A DNA stretch of 60,492 nt from Actinacidiphila oryziradicis (lineage in GTDB: Bacteria > Actinomycetota > Actinomycetes > Streptomycetales > Streptomycetaceae), in the NCBI RefSeq assembly GCF_005047355.1, contig NZ_SUMC01000014.1, forward strand, positions 1 through 60,492, read 5' to 3'. The notes below the pieces were generated by a model. That model searched no databases. It was not told the DNA's origin and worked only from the letters and a program-made list of their open reading frames with translations. A program made the position numbers and the translations under genes. Shown here piece by piece: positions 44,877 to 51,802 of this stretch. Within the stretch, counting starts at the first letter, position 1. The number at the start of each line of letters is the position of its first letter.

Positions 44877-46181
44877 GTGAGTTCACGGCAGGTGTCCCTT
44901 GTCGGCTTGGCGCCGGCTGTTTTCCTGCCCGCGCTGATATTCGAGACCGGCATGGGCGCGCTCGCTCCGATCGTCGCGCTGAGCGGACGGGCGCTGGGCG
45001 CCTCGGTGAGCGCGGCCGGGCTGACGCTGGCGTTGCTCGGGGTCGGGCAGATTCTGGGGGACGTACCTGCGGGGGCTCTGGCGGCCCGGGTGGGCGACCG
45101 CAAGGCCATGCTCGTCGCCGCCGCGGTCGCCGCGGTGACGCTGGTCGGCTGCGCGCAGGCCCGCGCCCTCTGGCAACTGGCGCTGGCCATCACGGCCACG
45201 GGGGCGACGAACGCCGTGTTCACCCTGGCCCGGCAGTCCTATCTCACCGAGGTCATCCCCGCGGGCCTGAGAGCCCGCGCACTGTCCACGCTCGGGGGCA
45301 TGTCCCGGGTGGGCGCGTTCATCGGGCCGTTCATCGGCGCGGCGGTGGTGTACGGCCGCCCGGTGCGGGACGTGTACTGGCTGGCCGTGGCGTGCACGAT
45401 GGCCGCCGGTCTGGTGGTCCTGCTCGTCCGCGACGTGTCGGAACCGGGGAGGGCGCAGGAGCGCCGCTCCGCACCTGTCTCGGTCCGGGCCGTGGTCGCG
45501 CGGCACCACAGGGTCTTCCTGACCCTGGGGACGGCGGTCTTCCTGGTGGGCTCGGTGCGCGCGACCCGGCAGACGGTACTGCCGCTGTGGGCAGAGCACC
45601 TCGGTCAGGCCCCCTCGACCACGAGCATCGTCTTCGGGATCGCCGGACTCGTGGACACCTTGACGTTCTACCCCTCGGGCATGGTCATGGACCGCGCCGG
45701 CAGGCTGTGGATCGCCGTGCCGTCGATGCTCGTACTGGGACTGACACAGGCCCTGCTGCCGCTCACCCACGGACTGGTCTCGCTTACCGTTGTCGCGATG
45801 CTCATGGGGTTCGGCAACGGGATCGGCAGCGGGATTCTGATGACTCTCGGCGCGGATGTCGCACCGCCGGAGACCCGCTCGCAGTTCCTCGGGGTGTGGA
45901 GGCTGTGCGCCGACTCCGGGAGCGCCGGAGGACCGCTGGTGGTGTCCGCCGCCGCCGGGCTGGGCAGTCTGGCCTCCGGAATCGTCCTGATGGGCGGGGT
46001 CGGGGTGCTGGCCGCGGCGGCGCTGATGCGCTGGGTGCCGCGATACTCGCCCTTCGCCACCAAGGGCTCGGGGTCGCGCGGATCCGTGGTGGCGGGCTCG
46101 GCTGAGCCGCCGGGCACCGGCATGGCGTACGAGGAGCTCCCCGGCGGATGCGGACGTCCCGGCCCGCCCGCGCAGCGGTGA
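44877..46181 (+). CDS. MFS transporter
   Basis: 434 residues with twelve predicted membrane helices. The family loop motif between helices 2 and 3 reads ARVGDRKAMLV, and helix 5 carries SRVGAFIGPFIGA, as in proton-driven drug or metabolite exporters of the DHA1-like group. The start is GTG 44877; a second GTG at 44892 is possible. The tail ends in a Gly/Pro-rich stretch. It converges on the decarboxylase subunit D gene, 19 bases apart, and is divergent from the F420-type oxidoreductase. Substrate unknown; export of an aromatic acid product is a speculation from context. Confidence 0.82.
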   Translation: MSSRQVSLVGLAPAVFLPALIFETGMGALAPIVALSGRALGASVSAAGLTLALLGVGQILGDVPAGALAARVGDRKAMLVAAAVAAVTLVGCAQARALWQLALAITATGATNAVFTLARQSYLTEVIPAGLRARALSTLGGMSRVGAFIGPFIGAAVVYGRPVRDVYWLAVACTMAAGLVVLLVRDVSEPGRAQERRSAPVSVRAVVARHHRVFLTLGTAVFLVGSVRATRQTVLPLWAEHLGQAPSTTSIVFGIAGLVDTLTFYPSGMVMDRAGRLWIAVPSMLVLGLTQALLPLTHGLVSLTVVAMLMGFGNGIGSGILMTLGADVAPPETRSQFLGVWRLCADSGSAGGPLVVSAAAGLGSLASGIVLMGGVGVLAAAALMRWVPRYSPFATKGSGSRGSVVAGSAEPPGTGMAYEELPGGCGRPGPPAQR

Positions 46182-46200
46182 GCGGCGGCGGACTGCCGCG

Positions 46201-46446
46201 TCAGTGCGCCGTGTGCGGCGGCCGGCTGAGCAGCGGGGGGACGGTGGGGACTTCGGGGGCGTTGTCGATGTCGGCCTGGGTCATGCGGAACTCGTCGGGG
46301 TAGGTATCGCGCTGTGTGCGGCGTGCGGGTTCGGTGGTGCGCCAGGTGTAGAGGCAGCGGTGGCACTGCAGGACGTCCCAGATGCCGGGGACGGGCGAGG
46401 TGGCGAGTTGTCGGATGGTGTCGAAGTCGCAGCGGGGGCAGGTCAC
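46201..46446 (-). CDS. vdcD: Phenolic-acid decarboxylase subunit D (small zinc-finger-like)
   Basis: 81 residues from GTG 46446. It has two Cys pairs (CPRC at 3-6 and CHRC at 28-31), then CLYTWRTTEPARRTQRDTYP and FRMTQADIDNAPEVPTVPPL. This is the pattern of VdcD/BsdD, the small third subunit of non-oxidative hydroxyarylic-acid decarboxylases. It lies 32 bases after the UbiD-type subunit, completing the B-C-D order known from the Streptomyces vanillate decarboxylase operon. The gene is easily missed, because a longer frame overlaps the neighbouring gene. Its role in the complex is not fully understood in the family. Confidence 0.85.
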   Translation of the reverse strand: MTCPRCDFDTIRQLATSPVPGIWDVLQCHRCLYTWRTTEPARRTQRDTYPDEFRMTQADIDNAPEVPTVPPLLSRPPHTAH

Positions 46447-46478
46447 GGGGTTCTCTTCTCTCCCGGGAAGGGTGCGGG

Positions 46479-47903
46479 TCAGCGGGCGGCGAGCATGGCC
46501 TGGAGTTTGGCGGTCCAGTGCGGGGTCTCGGGGAGGTCCTTGGCCGGGGTGCTGAAGTTGCCGCGGTCGTCGGGGGCGACGGGGGTGGTGGCGTCGATGA
46601 TGAGCTTGTCGGTGATGCCCGCGGGCTGGGAGCCGGGGTCGAGTTCGAGGACGGAGAGGTTGGGGAGGTTGATGATGTCTCCGGCCGGGTTGACCTTGGC
46701 TGACATCGCCCACATGACCTGTGGCAGGTCGAAGGGGTCGACGTCCTCGTCGACCATGATCGCCATCTTGACGTAACCGAGGCCGTGCGGGGTGGTCATC
46801 GCCCGCATGCCGACGGCCTTGGCGAAGCCGCCGTAGCGCTTCTTGGTGGAGATGATGACCAGCAGTCCATGGGTGTACATGGCGTTGACCGCCTGGACCT
46901 CGGGGAACTCCGCGCGCAGCTGCTTGAGCAGGGGAACGCAGGTGTTGGGGCCGATGAGGTAGTCGGTCTCGGTCCACGGCATGCCGATGTAGAGGGACTC
47001 GAAGACCGGACTGGTGCGGTAGGAGATCTTGTCGATCCGGACCACGGCCATCCTGCGGCCGCCGGAGTAGTGGCCGGTGAATTCGCCGAACGGGCCCTCG
47101 ATCTCACGCTTGCGGCCCTCGATCACCCCCTCCAGGACCACCTCGGAGCCCCAGGGCACGTCGAAGCCGGTGAGCGGGGCGGTGACGATGGGCGCGGGGG
47201 CGCCGCGCAGGGCGCCGGCCATCTCGTACTCGGACTGGTCGTAGGCCATCGGCATGCCGGCCACGATGGAGATGACCGGCTCGTTACCCAGGGTGATGGC
47301 GATCGGCAGGTCTTCGCCGCGTTCCTCGGCCTTGCGCAGGTGCAGCGCCACATCGTGCATCGGCACCGGCTGCATGCCGAGCCGGTTGCGGCCCTTGACC
47401 TGCAGGCGGTAGATGCCGACATTCTGCTTGCCGAAGTTGTCCGGGTCGTCCGGGTCGCGGGAGACGATGGCGGCCTTGTCGAGGTAGAAGCCGCCGTCGC
47501 CGTCGTTGAGCCGGAAAAGCGGCAGCACCTTGAACAGGTCGACGTCCTCCCCGTCCAGGGTGTTCTCCGACCACGGGGCGTTCTCCCGGCGCTCGGGGGC
47601 GACCGGGAAAGCGTCCCAGCGCTGGGCGAACTCCTCCACCTGCTCCTTGATCGGGGTGTTCACGGGCAGGCCCAGGGCCAGCGCGTGGTTACGCCAGGAG
47701 CCGTGAACGTTCATCGCGATCCGCGCGTCCGTGAAGCCGGTGACGTTGTCGAAATAGAGGGCCGGGGCGCCGTCGCCGATCCGGCCGGCGGCATTCGCCG
47801 CGGCAGCGAGATCGGGCTCGGGCGCGACCTCCTCGGTGATACGCAGCAGCTGCCCCTGCCTGTCGAGTGCGTCCAGGAAGGCCCGCAGGTCGTCGTAAGC
47901 CAT
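46479..47903 (-). CDS. vdcC: UbiD-family non-oxidative phenolic-acid decarboxylase
   Basis: 474 residues. MAYDDLRAFLDALDRQGQLL opens the UbiD fold; KQNVGIYRLQVKGRNRLGMQ (near 155-175), RGEDLPIAITLGNEP, and EIEGPFGEFTGHYSGGRR (around 265-285) with the conserved E-x-P-F-G-E-F/Y-T are the prenyl-FMN and substrate-binding elements. It should remove CO2 from a hydroxylated benzoate such as vanillate or 4-hydroxybenzoate using prenylated FMN made by the UbiX-type protein. It sits in a B-C-D operon divergent from a MarR regulator. The exact substrate (vanillate, protocatechuate or 4-hydroxybenzoate) is not determined by sequence alone. Confidence 0.88.
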   Translation of the reverse strand: MAYDDLRAFLDALDRQGQLLRITEEVAPEPDLAAAANAAGRIGDGAPALYFDNVTGFTDARIAMNVHGSWRNHALALGLPVNTPIKEQVEEFAQRWDAFPVAPERRENAPWSENTLDGEDVDLFKVLPLFRLNDGDGGFYLDKAAIVSRDPDDPDNFGKQNVGIYRLQVKGRNRLGMQPVPMHDVALHLRKAEERGEDLPIAITLGNEPVISIVAGMPMAYDQSEYEMAGALRGAPAPIVTAPLTGFDVPWGSEVVLEGVIEGRKREIEGPFGEFTGHYSGGRRMAVVRIDKISYRTSPVFESLYIGMPWTETDYLIGPNTCVPLLKQLRAEFPEVQAVNAMYTHGLLVIISTKKRYGGFAKAVGMRAMTTPHGLGYVKMAIMVDEDVDPFDLPQVMWAMSAKVNPAGDIINLPNLSVLELDPGSQPAGITDKLIIDATTPVAPDDRGNFSTPAKDLPETPHWTAKLQAMLAAR

Positions 47904-47948
47904 GGTGTTCGTGTTCCTTTCGCATTCCGGGCGCGTCCCGGGGAGGGA

Positions 47949-48551
47949 TCAGTGGTCCGAGGTGCCCGGGTCCCCGGCGCGGCGGGCGTCGGCCAGTCCG
48001 GCCCATCGGCGGGCCCGCGGGGCGGGCAGGTCGAACTGGTCGAGTACCCGGGCGACCACGTGGTCGACAATGTCGTCGACGCCCTCCGGGTGGTTGTAGA
48101 AGACAGGCATCGGCGGGACCATGGCGACGCCCATCCGGGACAGAGCGAGCATGTTCTCCAGGTGCACCTCGCTGAGCGGGGTCTCCCTCGGCACCAGGAC
48201 CAGCTTCCGGCGCTCCTTGAGGACGACGTCCGCCGCCCGCCCGACCAGCCCGTCGGCGTAGCCGGCCCGGATACCGGCGAGCGTTTTCATGCTGCACGGG
48301 ATGACGATCATCCCGTCGGTGCGGAACGAACCGGATGAGATCGAGGCCGCCTGGTCCCCGGCCCCGTGCACGACGTCCGCCAGTTTGGCCACCTCACGAG
48401 CGGTGTAGGGCGTCTCCAGCTCTATCGTGGTTCGAGCCCAGCGGCTCATCACCAGGTGTGTCTCGACGTCCTCCAGCTCCCGCAGCGCCTCCAGCAGGCG
48501 CACGCCCAGCGGGGCGCCGGTGGCCCCGGTCATTCCGATGATCAGCCGCAT
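47949..48551 (-). CDS. vdcB: UbiX-type flavin prenyltransferase
   Basis: 200 residues. MRLIIGMTGATGAPLGVRLL is the Rossmann-like FMN site; SGSFRTDGMIVIPCSMKTLA and AADVVLKERRKLVLVPRETP are the hallmark UbiX/Pad1/VdcB motifs. It attaches a prenyl group to FMN to make the cofactor of the UbiD-type decarboxylase encoded 45 bases downstream. First gene of the operon; its start is 83 bases from the divergent MarR start, with a palindromic operator between them. Confidence 0.9.
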   Translation of the reverse strand: MRLIIGMTGATGAPLGVRLLEALRELEDVETHLVMSRWARTTIELETPYTAREVAKLADVVHGAGDQAASISSGSFRTDGMIVIPCSMKTLAGIRAGYADGLVGRAADVVLKERRKLVLVPRETPLSEVHLENMLALSRMGVAMVPPMPVFYNHPEGVDDIVDHVVARVLDQFDLPAPRARRWAGLADARRAGDPGTSDH

Positions 48552-48593
48552 GATGCCTCACAGGTTTAAGCAGGTAACGTTCGTCGGCCTATA

Positions 48594-48607
48594 GTTCGTC
48601 CACGAAC
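48594..48607. promoter_or_regulatory. MarR-type operator
   Basis: GTTCGTCCACGAAC: 6-bp perfect arms around CC, in the 83-base gap between the decarboxylase operon and the MarR gene. Related cores lie on either side (AACGTTCG near 48577 and GAACGTTTCG at 48604), so two overlapping sites may be present. MarR proteins usually bind such sites until a phenolic ligand releases them. Confidence 0.65.
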
Positions 48608-48634
48608 GTTTCGTTTACAGCCTAACATTGGCCC

Positions 48635-49078
48635 ATGAGCTCCAACCCACGGCCCCAGGATCACGGCTCCGAGCTGTACCGGCAGACCTTCCACCTCATA
48701 CGGCGGGCACTGCAGGAGCACGGCGCCCGCTGGCAGGCCCGGCTGCCCCTGCTGACCAAGCCGCAGTACGCCGTGCTGCGCGCCGTGCGCCAGCGTCCCG
48801 GCATCGAGCAGTCGGCGGTCGGCACTGCAGCGTGCATCGACAAGGCCACCCTCGCGGCCGTCCTCCTGCGGCTGGAGCAGCGCGGCCTGCTCACCCGCAC
48901 CGTCGACCCCTCCGACCGCCGCCGCCGGCTCCTGGAACTGACCGCCGCCGGCCGCCAGGAGGTCGCCGACACGATACCCGTGGCCGCCTCCGTGGACAGC
49001 GGACTGCTCGACCGCCTCACCCAGGCCGAGCGCGACCAGCTGCACGCCCTGCTGGTCAAACTCGTCCCCGAACAGTGA
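48635..49078 (+). CDS. MarR-family regulator of phenolic-acid decarboxylase operon
   Basis: 147 residues. The winged helix-turn-helix includes LTKPQYAVLRAVRQRPGIEQ, VGTAACIDKATLAAVLLRLE (recognition helix) and the wing RTVDPSDRRRRLLELTAAGR. The flanking helices form the dimer and ligand pocket. The divergent arrangement with UbiX/UbiD and the shared palindrome imply that it represses both directions and is released by a phenolic acid. Confidence 0.88.
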   Translation: MSSNPRPQDHGSELYRQTFHLIRRALQEHGARWQARLPLLTKPQYAVLRAVRQRPGIEQSAVGTAACIDKATLAAVLLRLEQRGLLTRTVDPSDRRRRLLELTAAGRQEVADTIPVAASVDSGLLDRLTQAERDQLHALLVKLVPEQ

Positions 49079-49130
49079 CCGGCGCGCCGACGGACCCGAC
49101 GAACGCATGCGGTCGCCGCACTAAGCGTCT

Positions 49131-51278
49131 CTAGAACTCTGTGTGTGCCTGTGGTTTCCAGGCTTTTCGGGCGCGGCGTGGCCGTGTGCGGTTGCCGTCC
49201 GGTGGTCCGAACCTCGGGGTGAGGGGGTGGACCTCGGTGGCGTGCAGGTGGTGGAAGCCGGTCCGCTCGGCGGCGCGGGTGCGCTGCCGGCAGGTTCTGT
49301 GTGAGAGCCGCCTCCGGCCGGCCGGAAGAAGATCTTCGGGCCGGTGGGGTGCGGGTACTCCATGACCTGGCACCGGCCCGGATACGGCGGCTGGTGTCGT
49401 GGTGTCATGCCCCGCCGGACGCTGGACTGCCCCCGTGGTGGGGGTGGTGGCGGGGACCGTACGCACATCGGGCATACGGCGGGAAGTCTTGTGGCCCGGG
49501 GCCTGTGCCGGGGCGGCGCGCCGGGCACTTCGGTGCCGGGTGCCGCTCGGCCTGCCGGGGGTGGGGCGCTGCTTGCCCTCGGTGGCCTTGGGCCCGCGCG
49601 GGCGGGGCGGGGCCTGCTCCGCGCGGCGCTGTCGGCGCAGACGGCGGGTGGCCTTCTTCGGACGCCTCACCAGAGCCACCGTGCCGTCCACCGTGGTGCG
49701 GATGGTCCGGGCACCGGTGGCGCGGTCGGTGGTGGTGTGGGCCTGGGCGAGCAGGCCGCGGGAGACGATCCGGCGGGCGGCGGCGTGATCCCGGTCCATG
49801 GACAGTCCGCAGCCCGCACAGTGCGCCCACTTCCAGCCGCGCTGGTGAAGCCGGTCGGGGGCGGGGTGGTGGGTGAGACGGCTCAGGCAGCCGGGGCACA
49901 GTTTGGAGGTGCCCCGGGCCGGGACGGTGACGACCGTGATCCCGGCCTTCGCGGCCAGGTGCCGGATCGCTTCGGCGACGGTGCCGCGGACCTGCCCGGA
50001 CAGCCGGGCGTTGCCGGTCCGGTGGCCGCGTGCTTCCAGGGTGGTCAGGTCTTCGAGGTAGATGACGCTCGCGCCGAGTGCTGCCGCCTGGTCGACGGCC
50101 CAGCGGGCCGCCGCCCAGGCCAGCGAGGCATTCAGCCGCCGGATCCGGGCACACACCCGCCCGTGCTCGCTCTGCAGTACCCGGGCCCGGTCCAGGTGTT
50201 CGCCCCAGGCCAGGTGCGGGGAGCCGAGCCCGCCGGCCAGCGCCCGGTAGTGGTCACGCTTGGCGGCGAGGTGCTCGCGGACGCCGCGCAGCCGGTGCAG
50301 GGCGGCACTGACCGTGGTGGCGTCGAAGACCAGGGGGCGCCCGTCGGTGACCACCCGCTTGGCCGGGCCCTGGCCGGTCAGGCGGCCCACAGTTCCGGTG
50401 AGCAGGGTGTTGACGCCCCAGTCGAAGCCGAGCGCCACACGGTGCCCGCTCGCCTTGGTGGCCGGGACGAGCCGGGAGTGCGGCAGGTCAACGGCGATCC
50501 TCCCGGCCGGGGCGGGGCGCAGGGTCGGGGTGTGCAGCACCGCATCCGGTGCGATAGTGCCGGGCAGCCGGATGTCGATCACGTGCCAGGCCCAGTCCCG
50601 GCCCGTGGCCGGGGCCGCCCGCAGGGGGAGCTTGACCCGCAACCGGGCGGTGGCCGCATCCACCCGCTCAAGGGTGACCTGCTGACGGTCCATCGCCGCC
50701 AGCAACACCTGCCCGGCCACCTGCGGCGGGCCCTCCAGGGCACACAGCCCGGCGGGCAGTTGCCCGTGCCCGGCCACGAACTGGCGGATCCGCCGGGTGC
50801 GGCTGCGGATCTCCGCACCGCTCACCCCGGCGGGCACTGCCGCCCGCAGTGCCGCCCACTCGCCCCCGGTGCGCCGCGAGGGATCATCGGGCCAGGTGGC
50901 CAGGACGGCGGCCACGATGCCGCGACGGTGCAGGGCCAGCCGCAGCGTGCGCGCGGCGTACTCCTCGGCACCCCGCCGCACCCGGTCCGGGACATACACC
51001 CCCGCCGGGGGCGTGAGAGTCCGCGGCCAGTTCAGGCGACGCATCGCCATCCACCCCTTGGACGGCAGGTCTTGGCCCCGCTCGTCCACCCCGGCGGCCA
51101 GCACCTCCAGGGAACCCTCATCCCACCGGGCGGCCACCAGAGCGCCGGTCAGCTCCCGGCTCAACTGGGCCAGAAAACCCACCCGTTCCAGCAGGGCTCG
51201 CCGGCCGACCCGCTCGCCGGTGCCCTCCAGTACACCGGAGAAGGCGGTACACGTGGCCGTCGCCATCAGCTTGGCCAT
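49131..51278 (-). CDS. TnpB-like RNA-guided-nuclease family protein (IS200/IS605 OrfB type), long form
   Basis: 715 residues from ATG 51278 (AAAGGCGGA upstream). The RuvC-like core is visible: first Asp in VALGFDWGVNTLL (about 286), Glu in SVIYLEDLTTLE (about 409), and a zinc ribbon CPGC...CAGC (about 461-490) directly followed by SMDRDHAAARRI with the last acidic residue. All catalytic positions look intact. It is much longer than typical TnpB (around 400). About 280 residues precede the first RuvC motif, and a basic Arg/Pro-rich tail of some 200 residues follows the last. No TnpA transposase is present, so it is a solitary element. The tail-coding DNA is hairpin-rich and may really be the guide (omega) RNA region. 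Confidence 0.8.
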   Translation of the reverse strand: MAKLMATATCTAFSGVLEGTGERVGRRALLERVGFLAQLSRELTGALVAARWDEGSLEVLAAGVDERGQDLPSKGWMAMRRLNWPRTLTPPAGVYVPDRVRRGAEEYAARTLRLALHRRGIVAAVLATWPDDPSRRTGGEWAALRAAVPAGVSGAEIRSRTRRIRQFVAGHGQLPAGLCALEGPPQVAGQVLLAAMDRQQVTLERVDAATARLRVKLPLRAAPATGRDWAWHVIDIRLPGTIAPDAVLHTPTLRPAPAGRIAVDLPHSRLVPATKASGHRVALGFDWGVNTLLTGTVGRLTGQGPAKRVVTDGRPLVFDATTVSAALHRLRGVREHLAAKRDHYRALAGGLGSPHLAWGEHLDRARVLQSEHGRVCARIRRLNASLAWAAARWAVDQAAALGASVIYLEDLTTLEARGHRTGNARLSGQVRGTVAEAIRHLAAKAGITVVTVPARGTSKLCPGCLSRLTHHPAPDRLHQRGWKWAHCAGCGLSMDRDHAAARRIVSRGLLAQAHTTTDRATGARTIRTTVDGTVALVRRPKKATRRLRRQRRAEQAPPRPRGPKATEGKQRPTPGRPSGTRHRSARRAAPAQAPGHKTSRRMPDVRTVPATTPTTGAVQRPAGHDTTTPAAVSGPVPGHGVPAPHRPEDLLPAGRRRLSHRTCRQRTRAAERTGFHHLHATEVHPLTPRFGPPDGNRTRPRRARKAWKPQAHTEF
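49318..49344 (-). other. Hairpin in 3' part of tnpB-like gene (candidate guide-RNA structure)
   Basis: CCGGCCGGAAGA (49318-49329) pairs with TCTTCGGGCCGG (49333-49344) at 11 of 12 positions around a 3-base loop. In TnpB systems the guide RNA derives from the 3' end of the gene and the downstream right end, so this structure lies where such an RNA scaffold would be expected. Identity as omega RNA is a guess. Confidence 0.3.
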
Positions 51279-51379
51279 GCCCACCACTCCGCCTTTCCCC
51301 CACGTGTCCGGTCATCTTCGAAAGCAGCCGCATCCCGGCACTCCGATCGGCCTAACCACTGACCATCACACAAGGACAC

Positions 51380-51412
51380 GGCCTTCCCGCACCCCGAGGG
51401 TGCGGGAAGGCC
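51380..51412. repeat. Perfect 15-bp hairpin upstream of tnpB-like gene
   Basis: GGCCTTCCCGCACCC (51380-51394) and its exact reverse complement (51398-51412) surround CGA. It lies about 100 bases upstream of the TnpB start. It may be a subterminal hairpin of the mobile element or a terminator. No second copy was found at the other end. Confidence 0.5.
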
Positions 51413-51802
51413 GGGGAAAGTACGGGAAGACCACGACCGTCGGCATCCGACGAGGACGAGACGGTGAACACCCGCATCCCTCAAAGGAGACGGAAACCGC
51501 AACTGACCAGGATGGAAGCAGTGGCAGATCCTGAGGATCCGCACCGACGACACGAAGTAGCATCAACCAGCCCACTCAAGCCAAACACCCAACAGTTGAA
51601 GACCCTGGGCCAGAGGTTCCGTGATGCTTCCCGGATGGAGAGTGACGGGCGAGTTCGATGTGGACGATGCGCCCCGCACGGTCCTCTTCGCCTTCAGCGC
51701 TACGTTTTGGTAAGCAGCGTGCGTTCATCCTCGATCGTCGAGGAGTTCGCGGGCCGCATCTCCTGGGGGCGGTTAGATGTTGCGTCGGCCCACCACGTAC
51801 TC
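51413..51802. other. Gene-free stretch between tnpB-like element and MacA-type gene
   Basis: 390 bases. A minus-strand frame starts ATGA-overlapped with the MacA-type stop (ATG at 51806) and runs 76 codons (MRVRGGPTQHLT...). It has no resemblance to the ABC ATPase that normally follows MacA and is probably not real. This looks like the scar where the rest of an efflux operon was lost next to the mobile element. Confidence 0.4.

Noticed and set aside
49344..51362. 672-codon plus-strand frame opposite the TnpB-like gene
   Set aside because: No recognisable domain and exactly antisense to the RuvC motifs of the minus-strand protein.
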